Both the position numbers and the translations under genes were made by a program. Of a stretch of DNA of 64,000 nucleotides, positions 1 to 11,177 are shown one piece after another (the stretch's first letter is position 1; each line of letters starts with the position of its first letter). The DNA lies in the NCBI GenBank assembly GCA_015501075.1, contig JADNYJ010000004.1:372001-436000 (forward strand), written 5' to 3'. The notes beneath the pieces were generated by a model. It did not search any database. It saw nothing but the letters and a program-made list of their open reading frames with translations, and was not told the origin of the DNA. The DNA is from Gymnopilus junonius (lineage: Eukaryota; Basidiomycota; Agaricomycetes; Agaricales; Galerinaceae).

Positions 1-659
1 GCAGCAGTCATGCCGTCGAGATTTGACATGAGCGCCCTAGGTTCCACCCAATCGAGGACCTGTCCCTCTTTCCCCGGAATGGTCTCCTTCAGCACATCCT
101 GTAACTGATCTGTAGTATAGTTCAAATCAGATACATCTACAGAAAAGTAGAGTGTTCCATCGAGCTTTTTAACCGCCTCTTCAGGATCCTTGAATTCGGA
201 AGACGGGAGAGCAGAGGTACTGTCATTAGACTGCCGTTCATGTAGGCCAAGAAATACGACACGGGGACCAATATGTCTAACAGATTCGGTAGGAGAATGG
301 CGATCATGCCCATCTTCTTCGCCCTCTTTTTCGACGAGTAGTTCTCCTGGTTCTTTGCCTTGACCAAAGTATGGTTCCGGACCAAGAAACGGCTTCACAT
401 CTGCCGTAGTCAAGTAGACTGGGGCAGGCCTTGTTAAACAAGCTTTGTTGGATGCTGCAAGGGGCTGTCCCGAGTTGAACAACAGCCATCTTGAAGAAGG
501 AAGACGGACGACAGCGTTAAGGAATGCCTGCGATGGTCGAAGCCATGAAAGACGGTTCAAGGGCGAACCGCCGTACATATTTATGTGTCTAGAGCATCCA
601 AAGAATGCCTGGTTAATCCCTAAAAGTGGAGAGAATATCGCGACTTACGTCTTGGGCAT
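1..659 (-). CDS. NADH pyrophosphatase (NUDT12/Npy1-like), 5' part only
   Basis: Predicted Nudix hydrolase that cleaves NAD(H)/NADH to NMNH and AMP, a peroxisomal or cytosolic quality-control enzyme in fungi. Only the N-terminal domain lies in the window; the zinc-binding and Nudix-box part would be beyond the left edge. Exon 1 is 659-649 (ATGCCCAAGAC), a 60-base intron runs 648-589 (gtaagt...ctctag), and exon 2 runs from 588 off the window. The joined start reads MPKTHINMYGGSPLNRLSWLR... and continues with FLGPEPYFGQG and VVFLGLHE, the pattern I know from fungal NADH pyrophosphatase N-terminal domains. The tiny first exon is supported by clean splice signals and by the conserved SPLNR...SWLR segment. 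Family assignment is from recalled motifs, not a search, and the catalytic box is unseen. Confidence 0.78.
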
Positions 660-1128
660 GGTAAACGGTGTACGTATTGGACAAGAAGGTATTGAGAAAG
701 AAGTTAGGTTAGGCTGTTAGTACTCTGTGCTACATCGCGTGCAAGATAAGACGGAATCTGCTTGGTAAGTCACAAATCTTATGACATCGACGTCGTTCTG
801 ATCATGAGTAAGCCAAGTAGGAACATTCGTTTCACGTTTTAAATGGGTTATCGTCTTGTGCGCTACATGTTGCTTAAATGAAGTACTGAATATAATACAT
901 ACAGAGTAGAGCTGCCGCCCAAGAGAAGGGTATTTCGCCTACAGTACTGACATTATTGCGGAATTTTAAAGATAAGAATTCGAGTTCAAGCTCGGCAGCT
1001 CAGCGGCAGGCGTAAAAGCTGAGCGGTTCCGGATCTTTGAGCCAGATTTATTATGCAAAAAATTATGGAATACATACAGTGTGCACTTGTGGATGATGCT
1101 TTGAGCGTTCGGAATTAATAGCACCTCA
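660..1128. other. intergenic, no gene seen
   Basis: This stretch between the start of the NADH pyrophosphatase gene and the stop of the kinase gene (both minus strand) contains only short unsupported frames. It presumably holds the pyrophosphatase promoter and the kinase 3' UTR. Confidence 0.6.
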
Positions 1129-2535
1129 CTAATACACATCCGAGCGATTGAATCGACGATAGGATGCTGTGTCACGGAAATACGGATGGTCCAAGCATGT
1201 TCTGCTTGTCAAGCGGCGTTCAGGGTCATAAACCAAAAGCTTTTTAATACAATTCAGGAGGGAATTTGGAGTCGTTGGAGGAAACAGAGAAGGGAAATGT
1301 GTAGGAGCGACCTATGCAAAAACAGGCATCAGTTAGGAGATTAAATTGTCAAAACAATTTTATAAGCTACCACAGGGAATTGGACACCGTGAACACGAGC
1401 CAGTTCGATACCTGCAGGCCAGGCACCTCCATCAAGCGGGTTCCCACTGCTGTCGACTCGAGCTTCATCTGATGGGCTTCCTAGAACGGAAAAGAAACGA
1501 TGTAGTTGATCCATTTGATCCGTTCCAGGGAATAATGGGGCAAGTTTCAAGACCTCTGCTGCGACGACACCGACGGCCCACATATCCACAGCAGTTGTGT
1601 AGTGGGGAGCGAAAAGAAAAACCTCCGGAGCACGATACCAACGAACGGTAACGTACTCTGTGTATGGACCGGAACTATCAGAGTGTCGCGCTAAGCCAAA
1701 ATCGCAGAGCTTTATTATGACGATAACATCCTTTTCAGTGGCAGTATTAGCCGATGTAACCGCCTCCGGATTAACTGGGACTGTCTGATAGTCAAATATT
1801 CCTTGAGTAGTGACGAGAATATTCTCTGGAACCACATCACGGTGGATAAAAGAATTACAGTGCAACCAATCCAGTCCAAGTAAAGTTTGATGAAGAATTG
1901 ACGATACAAGGCCACCAGCAAAGGGACGTCCCTTGCGAGTCTTTATAAGCTGGTAAAGATTTCCTTCCATTGCCCCCATAGCAAGGTACAATTTTCGATC
2001 CTTGGGGTTGAAAAAATAATCGTAGAGCGGGATGATGTTTCTATGCGGCGGAAGTACGCATAAAACCTATCATTTGGGGCGGCAACTGCTAGTTATGACC
2101 ATCAAGTACATAGGACCGCCGTACACGAACCTGAAGTTCTCTTATGTTTGACAGGTCAAGGTCATGTGGGACCGCTAAGGTCTTGAGGGCTATGAGACGG
2201 GTACCTTCTCCAAATCGTATCGGGAGCTCAATGAGTGGTGGTGCATCGGTCCTTGGCCGCAGAATGCTGTGCCAATTGCACATTGTTAGTGTACTGGAGG
2301 GACCTTGATTGAGCGTTTTTAGGGGTGTAAAGCTACGCACAGAACCTTGGTCCGCACATCATATTAGCTTGGTCGACGGCAGAGGTAGTGGAGGCAATGC
2401 CATACCGTCGTTGTCCTCCAGATTTGAAGGCAAGTTATGGATAGGATCAGATATCTTGGGAATTCCATAAATTTCGTTGCGAACTTGACTGACTTGCGGT
2501 CTCGTAGGAAGACCTGGAGGAGGATGCAATGCCAT
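1129..2535 (-). CDS. Ime2/Crk1-type protein kinase paralog, probable pseudokinase
   Basis: Four exons (2535-2406, 2345-2131, 2066-1374, 1311-1129) join with no frame break to 406 residues; introns are 60, 64 and 62 bases. The kinase domain starts near FTPLKTLNQG and follows the Ime2/MAK pattern: MEGNLYQLIKTRKGRPFAGG, then the catalytic loop, DFGLAR, TVRWYRAPEV, VDMWAVGVVAAE and LFPGTDQMDQ. Ime2-type kinases act in meiosis, mating and morphogenesis in fungi. Several catalytic features are damaged: the catalytic loop is HRDVVPEN where the family has HRD-x-K-PEN, and the glycine loop reads NQGPSSTLTM instead of a GxGSFGxV motif. The ALK lysine and the DFG are kept. The reading frame is fully open with clean introns, so this looks like a retained pseudokinase rather than a dead gene. 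The start at 2535 is the first ATG of an open exon, and an upstream exon is possible. Confidence 0.85.
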
Positions 2536-3243
2536 TGAATGTCGGAATGGCCGAAGTAAGATGAAACCTCAGAAAATGATATTCATGCCTGCTATTAAGC
2601 CAAAAAAACTGGTCCCGAGTTCAAGAACAGATACGATGATGATGGGACCTTGACAGCGAAGCCCAGGAAGGCTGCCGCCGAACACTAATCCATACAAGGT
2701 AAATTGGACGTCAGTCCTCGAGTAAAAATGCCGGTTTATCGTGTCAGTAAACCGTAAACTAGTGTAGGTCCATGATCTTGACTCAAGGTTCGAACAAATG
2801 ATGTTTGTATCATTTCAGATGCAAACTCTGATCTGTCCTGATACGTCCTGGGCATCCACGGAGAAATGCATCAGATGACTTGCGCAAGGTTCAAACTTTA
2901 CCCAAGATTTTTGGCAAGATAGATGCAGACGTCATTTGTGAACTCTCAAACTGACCGCAGTCCTTGTTTGATGCTCCTGGGACGCGTCAAACCTACGTGT
3001 AAGTTATTTTAACATTCATTAGAATCAAAGGGGCGCCCACAATTTAGAGAATCGAACCAAGGTAAGGTGGATGCTGTAGCTGTAAGTCGATCTAGAACCG
3101 AGACAAATATTGTAATTTCAAAAAAAGAGAAGATTGGACGAGCAAGGCTCGGAGGGATATACCTACCAGATGCGTCTGCATGCAATATAGTTGCTGACAG
3201 AAGCGGAATGTCCTGTCTTCGTACCTAGCATAGAGTTTGTAAA

Positions 3244-3950
3244 CTAACAAGACGCTTCCGCAGTCGGGGTCGAACTGTCGAAATTTGTTGGGACATGAAC
3301 AACCCCTTCACGATGATAATCATATACAGGGTAAAACAGGACTTCCGTACAAGAGTTGGGTAGCCAGTAGTAGTGAAAGTAGATCCACGGTTCATCGCAA
3401 GGATGGTCTTTCTAACATGACTTGGAAGGGAAAAGGTTTTGGTACTTGGTATATTCGCGTTCGTTTCCAGCTGGAGTATTCCGTAGTTCTGCTTGCCGCA
3501 TCGCTGTCTACACTTCTTGAAACTAAAAATGTTGAAAATTTGACCAGCATATTGAGGTCGGGCAAACATAAATAGCGTGTATCTGAGTCGACGTACAGTA
3601 TAACAGCGTGAAGAATGACAGCCCAGATTGTTACACGAAGCTGCTTGTCGGTAATCCAAATGACAAAGTTCGAGATCCACTTGTTTGCTGCTAGAAGCTT
3701 TAGCTGGGAATCTACAGGCATTCGGAAGAGAAGATATGAGATGCGAAGAAACGCACTTGGAGGTAGCAAATGGTCAACGCTGAAATATAGCTTTGCATGT
3801 TGTATTATTAGATTGATAGAGGGTTTTGAAGAGAATCCGGGGTATAAAGTTTGGCTGGGCACAACTGTTGATCATTGTCAAGGTGAAGGCAGACGGGAAG
3901 CTCATGGAATCAGCAAAAGAGTGACCGCGCGAACATGGTTCGGGGACTAA
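3244..3950 (-). CDS. possible spliced gene, unrecognised
   Basis: The last readable exon, about 3430 down to the TAG at 3246-3244, looks protein-like (DEPWIYFHYYWLPNSCTEVL, then FYPVYDYHREG). It may join in phase to an upstream exon containing EYSSWKRTRIYQ across an unusually short 34-base gap. Further upstream there are open frames rich in hydrophobic residues (for example KQLRVTIWAVILHAVILYV) and candidate starts near 3904-3930. I could not build one convincing gene model and recognise no family. The remaining DNA between 2536 and 4381 shows nothing I can support. Confidence 0.25.
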
Positions 3951-4381
3951 GTTTAAAATTAAAAATAGCAGCGCCGCCGGGGCTTACCATGATCACTTAG
4001 TCCACTTTCTCGCTCACGTTCAATGAAACACTTCTTTGTCTACGGAACGCACAGCAGTGCAGGCTTCCACGGCACCTCTGTTTAGGATCGAATATTATTC
4101 CCCTCCAGCAGCGCTGCTCTTTGGCTGGTCTAGAGCACTCTGAGAGCAAATTGTACCCGTCGTAAATCACCCTCACGACTGTGAAACTTAAAAATTGTCA
4201 ATCTGCGGCATGACAACCAATCTACTGTAAGTATAAGTAATCATATCTAGGGCAGCTACGAATTGGAGTGGTCTCTTACTTCTGTTTGCTGGCCCTTGTC
4301 CACGTTGCTTTGTTCTGGGAGCCATTTGTAAAGTCTTCTGTCTTCCCTTTATTACGACCTTCCCGACCCCCGTATACGAAG

Positions 4382-5311
4382 ATGACTGTCCTGGGCGTCT
4401 CCGAAATTATTATAGTGAACAAATCTCCGGTAGCAACACCGACGAAGGGTGGCGTACACAGTCAATCACCTCGTGCCAAAGCCAAATCTGCAGTAAATAC
4501 CCCTTCTGCGGTACCGAAGCTGAAGAGACATAAGCATTACTATATGCCGGACGGAAACATCGTGATTCAGGTTAGTTCTTACAGATGGCTACTTATGTTC
4601 TTGCTTCTCAATTCATGTTCTCTTTCAATAGGTGGAGAATACCTTGTTCAGATTGAGCCTTTCTGTGCTGCACGAGAACTCCCAGATTCTTAAGAATACG
4701 GTTCCTCTGCCGCCAGAGGGCAAGGTAGTACCTGTCATGGGCTTCAATGACAAGCGTCCCTTAGTTCTGCGCGAAATCTCCGAGGTCGACTTCGTGCGTC
4801 TTCTAACCGTTCTGTTTCCACTGTATGTTGTCATTGGGCCTGATATAATATAATATAATACTCATATTGACGCCACAGGCCTTCCAAACCCACCAAGAAG
4901 ATTAACACGGTTGATGCGCTTTTATCAGTCTTGAGGCTCGCTACCAGTTTACAAATGGAACGTGTACGCCGCACCGCCATGCTGCAACTTCACGAGCTCC
5001 CGATCGATCCAGTCAGAAAAATCGCGATCTGGGACGAATTCCACCTCGATTCCAATCTGCTGCTGCCAGCATATGCAGCTCTCTGCCAACGTTCGGAACC
5101 TCTCACGTTGCCAATGACCATGAGTCTCGGAATTCGGAACTTCACGAAGATCGCCGCATCTAGGGATCTATATCGACAGAGGGTGGGGTGCTGCGGATGC
5201 AGGGAAAGCTTGAGCCAGGAAGAGAGCCAGAAAATCGCTAATGAAATTGTGTCTGTCGTTTTTGAGAAGCAGCCTGCCACCTTTCGTGCTGCAGAAAAGT
5301 CTGCATTGTAA
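4382..5311 (+). CDS. BTB/POZ domain protein (Agaricomycete type)
   Basis: Three exons (4382-4570, 4632-4822, 4879-5311) give 270 residues with consistent phases. After a basic, low-complexity N-terminus of about 50 residues comes the BTB entry motif DGNIVIQVENTLFRLSLSVL, interrupted by intron 1 exactly after the first Gln. The rest (RPLVLREISEVDFVRLLTVL, then a helical C-terminal half) fits the large family of short fungal BTB proteins, which form dimers and may act as adaptors. The family is expanded in mushrooms and its cellular role is mostly unknown. A run of TATAA units sits in intron 2 near 4844-4859. The two conserved cysteines near the end (VGCCGCRE) are of unknown meaning. Confidence 0.85.
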
Positions 5312-5799
5312 CTTACAGGAACAAGATGTTGTGTACATGGACTAACGACTACGTGAATCAATTTACCATCGAATGTGTTTATATATAGTAGCATACTCTT
5401 TGCAAAGAGTACTTAATTCAAGGATTTCTGAGGTCGCCCTCAAGCAACACTCAAGACACACCATAGGCAATCACCTTTGTCAATCACTTACCATCCATCA
5501 ACATCTAGCTCTCTTCAATGCCCGAAAATCAAGCTGGCGAATATCTTACTATCGTCTTCTGATAAATACAAGTACTTAGGTTACGAAAGTGGCAGCTCCG
5601 AATTGAAATTCAATGGTCTGTGACATGGAATAAGTACATAGATTACGAGATTGAGTGACAGTTCACGTTTCAGCGCCGCTAACCCAACCAACTTAGTTCG
5701 TTACTAGAGACTATTTAACATCTAGGTATCCAGATATATGTGATAGTTCTGCGCGGTATCATTTCCAAGTCCAGCCTTGGAACGCAAAGAAGAGTATCT
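5312..5799. other. convergent 3' intergenic region
   Basis: This lies between the stop of the BTB gene (plus) and the stop of the Uso1 gene (minus), so it should carry both 3' UTRs and polyadenylation signals. I see no coding exon in it. Confidence 0.6.
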
Positions 5800-8700
5800 T
5801 TATTCATTATCATAACCGTCCTCTTCTGCCTCCTCATCATCCGAAACTTCCAGTCCTGCCTCACGCAGTCGCGCTTTATCCTTTTTCCGTTTACTAGTGA
5901 CTTCGTCGAGAAGTACCAAAAGATCCTCCTGCTCTTTCTCCAGATCCTTCCGTTTTTCTTCGGAAGCTGTAATTTGTGATTGGAATTCCTCAACCTGCTT
6001 CTGGAGATCAGCGACCTTGAAAGATGTGTAAGCACTTGGTTTTAGGAGACAAAATATGAAGAATACCTGTGAGTCATTGGAAGGAGCAGCAACCTCTTTC
6101 AGATGCCTTTGAAGGGTTTCAATCTCAGAAGACTGTTGGCGGATGACATCACGCAAAGAAGCAATGAGCATGGCAGACTCGGCACTTTGACCTGTGCGAT
6201 GACAGGAATGAGAACACAAGATGTGGTAAGAGGCACAGTAGTACACACCAGATGAAGACGACAGCTGATCCGGCTCAAATGAAAAGCCACGTTGCACTGT
6301 ATCTGCATACAACAAGGTCAGAAAAGTGTCAGGACAAAAAATCTTAAGACCGACAATAATTGGATTTCCAGAAATCCACAAATGCCCAATCAAACCATAT
6401 TTCACCTTCGTCAGAGGATCCTTGCTTTGCCGATAGCTGCAAACTTGGAGGAGGGAAGGGAAGAACTATCGAATCAGGGCCGACAGTCTTGAACTTTTCG
6501 TCCTCACGGAATCTTCCCATTTGACCAATTAAAGTGTCGATACTCAAGCGACTTATGATCGGATGGATTGTTGACCTATTCGGTAGCATAACTCTTCAAT
6601 AGATATCATTGCATATTTTGATGACGGGCCTACCTCGTAATTTCCCCTGGCTCGCGGTTGTATTCGTAACAAATACCAAGAAGGAATGCACAAAGACCTG
6701 GGACAAGAGAGTCGCGTTCTGACGTTCGATTGATAGGTTCAACCAGCTGGACGAATCGTTATGCGCCAAACCTATGTCCATAAAGCGGAATATCACTTAC
6801 GACCCCAAGACCACCGGCGTCCAAGAAATCTTTCACCGATTTCGGATCTTCCCATAACCACTGTGAGAGGAGGCAAAGATAACTGACTACATATCGATCC
6901 CATTCCCTTGCTTCTCTGTCGGAAGTGTCAGACCTGGAGCGGGACAGCAAAGCGAGCGATAAATTCTCTGTGAGAATTTGAAGTAACGTCTGCGACTCAT
7001 CCTCTTCTTCAGGTGTGTCGGCAGTAGGTTCAAGAGGAGCGCCATCGGCGGGAACGAAAAAGGTGGAGCTCGGGCCCGCCGCCATTTGGTCAGGTCCAGG
7101 GATAATCAACCTTGCCGAAGACTTTGCACGAGGTGATGACCGGAGCAAGTGAGAGAATAACAGAGTAGCAAACTGTGTGGAGGTTACATCTGCGGGATCA
7201 ATGGCGGAATTGGTATTAGGCGGGGATGAAAGGGCGTGTAAAAGCGGCGTTGTTCGCGGTGGATGAACTGACCCTAGAATTATTGGGTTTATACCAATAA
7301 TGATCTTCGTGGTAAGATGCTTACCAGAGCCTTCCGGTGGGAGCATAGATTGAACGATGGCCTGTCTGATTTCCTCTTTGCGGACGAAGTTCTGTCATAG
7401 ATGGTCAACTCTTGTCGGGAACTGCGCCGGCGGAACCTCTGACCTCGAAAACACCTGCCGCTGCGCTCCGTAGTTCTAGACTTTGCTTCGTCCTTTTCGC
7501 AGCATCCTGACCGTTATATTCTCCTTGGACAGCCAGCTCGACTAATGCATCTAGAGCTGATGCCAATTCCAGTCGGTCCCATTCCTCTCCATTAGTTTCA
7601 GGAACGGGCACATAGGGTGTAAGAGATATCTCTGACAGCGGGAAGTTAATGTTAGTAGGGAGAAGACGGAGGGCCTACAACGAGTTGTGAGATTTGTTGC
7701 TTTGCATTTCCAGATTTCAGAGGCCTACCTGAGTTTTTAGAGGTGTAGGTGCATTGGATGCAAGGGCCATTTCAACGAGGCATCTTGTGTACGGTAACGT
7801 TTCTTGCACCTAGACCTCAACGTTACCGGATGCAAACTGATAATGGGCTTGATGAACATACACTATGTCCTTTCGAGCCAATGAGCATCCCCATTATACC
7901 GATAATAAGGGATGTATTCGCTTGTTTTTGTTCATCCCAGAACTGTAAAGCAAATTCTTGAGGTGCTGTCGTATGAACATCCAGAGACACCGGAAACTGG
8001 AGGAGGGCGCACAGGACTGGAGGTAGGGAAGTTTCTCGAAAATAGCTCTACATAAGGTGTTAGAAGGGTCAAAACGTATAACTGAGCTTGATGAAATACC
8101 TGATTTGAGCTGTTGAAGCGCAGCAAACCGTCGACGCAGCTTAAAGCACCCTGTGCCACTGGTCCTCCATCAACGCCTCCTTCTTGCGTAACGGTGTTGA
8201 AAAGTTTCTCAAACGCCCCTTCGAATGCCAAAACTTTCTGGATGTCGGGGCTTTGAGAAATAAGAGCTTGCACCATGGAAATACCCTCTGAAAGCGGGAG
8301 GGCATAGGTCAATACCGGATACTGTTTAGGGACACTTTCTCCTACCATTGCGAATTATTTCTCTCTTATCTTCGAGGACTGCAATTACACTGGCTGGACC
8401 GGCGGGAGAAGTTAGAAAGAATGCTTGAACGGCATGCCTTCGATTTCGCAACAGGGTGGTGAGGAATTGCAGGGTTGCAAAACGAGTATAGAAAGCGTTG
8501 TCCTTGAGCAAGGCGAATAAGAAATGGACAGCTTTATCTGATCCAACCACGACGTCTGTGTGCTTGAAACCCAGTTCTCTGCTTCCGTGTGCCGAGTCTT
8601 CGGTATCGCAGAGCACGTCCAGCGTCTCCAGAATAGCCTTCCCTATGTCCGCGTCGACTTCGGCATCATTGTACAAGACATCCAAAAGACCCGATAAGGC

Positions 8701-8886
8701 GCGTTCACCCACTTCTTCTTTCCAATCGCGCGAGAGGCCTTTAATGGCTAGGACAGCAGCCCGCCTGTCCTGAAGAAGTGTTGCAGGAGAAAGTCGGTCA
8801 CTAAGCTTTCCTATAGTGTCAGTGGGTGTTTGCGGCGCTCCTGTGGGACCGCGAAGGGCCACATAAGTCTGTGAAAAGAAATCCAT
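5800..8886 (-). CDS. USO1: Uso1/p115 vesicle tethering factor
   Basis: Golgi tether that captures ER-derived COPII vesicles through Rab1/Ypt1 and SNAREs. The protein starts MDFFSQTYVALRGPTGAP at 8886, followed by an armadillo head with LSDRLSPATLLQDRRAAVLA and IKGLSRDWKEEVG, a central exon set carrying APQEFALQFWDEQK, and a coiled-coil tail. The last residues (DLLVLLDEVTSKRKKDKARL, then EVSDDEEAEEDGYDNE) match the acidic C-terminal signature of p115. Several introns interrupt the gene, for example after EIIRN near 8355 and after FNSSNQ near 8100. An in-frame ATG further upstream (8979) was not used because the protein family begins with MDFF. The coiled coil appears shorter than in yeast Uso1, as usual for basidiomycete copies. 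No breaks were seen. Confidence 0.93.
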
Positions 8887-9134
8887 AGCCGCCTCAGCTA
8901 CCAAATGCGCGGAGAAGCCAGCTGCAATCAAGAATTCGCGATGAGCTGCTTTCGACCACGTGGAAACAAGCGGGATCACGATTCACGTCACTAGGAAGGC
9001 TAACTCTCAGATCAGATCGAGGCGAGACAAGTAAAGCGCAAATAAGTGTAAGCGTCTAAGGGAAAATCGAAAGCTATGGTACAGATGTAATTTGTATTTA
9101 AGTTATCGAAATGAAAAGAATCTAGATGAAATAT
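8887..9134. promoter_or_regulatory. upstream region of Uso1 gene
   Basis: A short gap of 248 bases between the Uso1 start and the stop of the MOCOS-like gene, both on the minus strand. It must hold the Uso1 promoter and the MOCOS-like 3' UTR. No specific motif was identified. Confidence 0.4.
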
Positions 9135-11177
9135 TTATATAGCTTGGCCTATTTCTCCGCGTTGAGATTCCATCCATTGATTCCAGAGTGCTTGTCTTTT
9201 GGTCTGCTTCCCAATGGAAATTGCAAATTGAATGACATTCCACACGTCTTGGAAATTGCTAGCAAGCCCAAGACTGATTCTGACGACGCCTAGTTCTCTT
9301 CCAATCCGTTCTTCAAAATCTGACAGAGTGACGCCAGGATAGAGTTGTCGCATTTCCTCCACAATGCCTAAGATCGCCGCGGCTCCGCCAGGGTTGCACA
9401 TGCAACCTGTCCGCAAAGATATATTTTGTGTGGATGCAGCGTATTCGATAAATGAGTTTGGGATCATTACTCCAGAAGGCTGGGGGGAAAATTGGAGTTA
9501 AAGCAATTGAAGAGAGAGAATGAAGCGCTAAACGTACATCAAGAAATAGTAATGACAGAATAGAACCCGTGTTAGACTGTTCGCCTACAGAACGAAGCCT
9601 TCGCGTCGGTGTTCGGGACAGAATCTGTACTACAGGTCGACCAGAACTGTCATGTCGAAGCTTCGATAGTGAAGTCGTGAGATACAGAAGAAGAGAAGAT
9701 AACCGAAGAGGAAGAAATGGTAAGTATGCTGAGAGGAATCGTAGTCCATTTGTTATCGCGGGTAGCTGCAAATAATTGATAGTTCCATCCTAGACTTTGT
9801 AAGAACGGTGGTTTACAAAAGATAGAAGAACCTACCTCGAACTGTTCGTGCAGTTCGTTCGTTCTAGTTACGATATTTCCAGGCACTTGCACGATGTCGA
9901 CGGTTCCACCCGCGAACCATGGCCGTTTTAACTGCGTCAAGAATGACTTCTTGATAATTAAAGCTCCAACTCCAGTGGGATATCCAAACATCTTGTAAAA
10001 TGATATAGCCATGGCGTCTATCGGATAATTAGATAAGTCAATGATAGATGTGGAGGCTAACGCCGCCCCATCCACTACAGAGTTGTATCCGAGGGATGCC
10101 GCATACTCCGTAATAGAAAGAGGAGGCTTGCTATTGGTTATGTTGGACTGGCCCGTCAGCACGAAAAGACTGGGTGCCAACTCGCGGGACCGCGGTCGGT
10201 GCCGTAGCAAAATGTTCTGACGTTCATATGACCATTTAATTAGCGAGAGGCTCCCTTCATTAAGTTTTAATTGTACCTTGGCCGTCGGAACGTCGAAACC
10301 GCCTCTCGGAGTGGACGGCACATAGTGTACTTCTGCTGATTTATGGGTCGCGAACTGGCGAATACCATGCACCTTCAGGACTCCTTCAGATGAAAGAAAT
10401 CTTGAAGAGGACACTACTCACGCTGTTATGGGAGTCCGCTCCGATGACAAGACTACTGCCACCTGTGAATGGGTATGCCTCTGCAACCAGTTTCAGTGCA
10501 GCGCTCGCGTTGGCTGTGAACACCACAGTGTACTCTGACGACGCCTTGAAGTGGGTAAGAACTGCCAAGCGAGCCTCATTGGCGCATTCGAGAGACAGTT
10601 TAGAACTACGAACACTCAGCAGTGCAGAAAGAGTACAGAGCGCATATACCCACCTATTACTGACGGAATGAGTGTTGCCAAGTATGCTGCGATTCAAAAA
10701 GTTCGTGTGCACTCTAATCAAGCTCTCTGGGTAAATTGCCCCGCCCATATAATCGACATAGGTTTCGCTTGCACGTTCCAGCCGTGAATAATCTGTACGA
10801 CGGAGAGTATCCAAGATCCATGTCAACTGGTAGTCTGAATTTTCGTGAGCTCGACTCATCAACATCCAACACAAAAGGAACTCGCCTGGGTAGTCACTCA
10901 GAAAAAGGGCATATGCTTCCGCTGCACCGTCGAAATCGGGTTGAATGGGAGAATAAGCAACTGAAGAGATAGGCGAGTGTTGATAGAGCTGATCGACCAC
11001 GATGTATTTCTCATTGGAAACCAATTTTGAAGTCTCCTGCGATTGCTCGCTGTCGTTTGAATTGACAGAAGCACATCCCAAGCTGATTCGAGGAAAGATT
11101 TCAGAGCGTTTTCGAGACAAGGAGCGATCTTTGTTGCTGCTGGACGAAGCCAAATGGATAGATGAGGTGTTACCCAT
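9135..11177 (-). CDS. PLP enzyme, Mo-cofactor sulfurase-like (class V aminotransferase)
   Basis: Fold-type I pyridoxal-phosphate enzyme related to the N-terminal desulfurase domain of molybdenum cofactor sulfurase. It begins MGNTSSIHLASSSSNKDRSL. The PLP lysine is visible in SFYKMFGYPTGVGALIIKK, the substrate/cofactor region in TANASAALKLVAEA, and the C-terminal half has the hallmark cysteine motif SLRTGCMCNPGGAA, near 9400. The protein ends at QAI (stop 9137-9135) without any C-terminal MOSC domain, so it is the short fungal form rather than a complete MOCOS. Several introns break it, including ones near 10400, 10230, 9800 and 9500. Whether it really sulfurates Mo-cofactor or acts as another cysteine desulfurase or lyase cannot be told from sequence. 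Confidence 0.88.

Noticed and set aside
3040..3075. tRNA-like B-box word on the minus strand (GGTTCGATTC)
   Set aside because: No matching A box, anticodon stem or pairing acceptor arm could be drawn around it.
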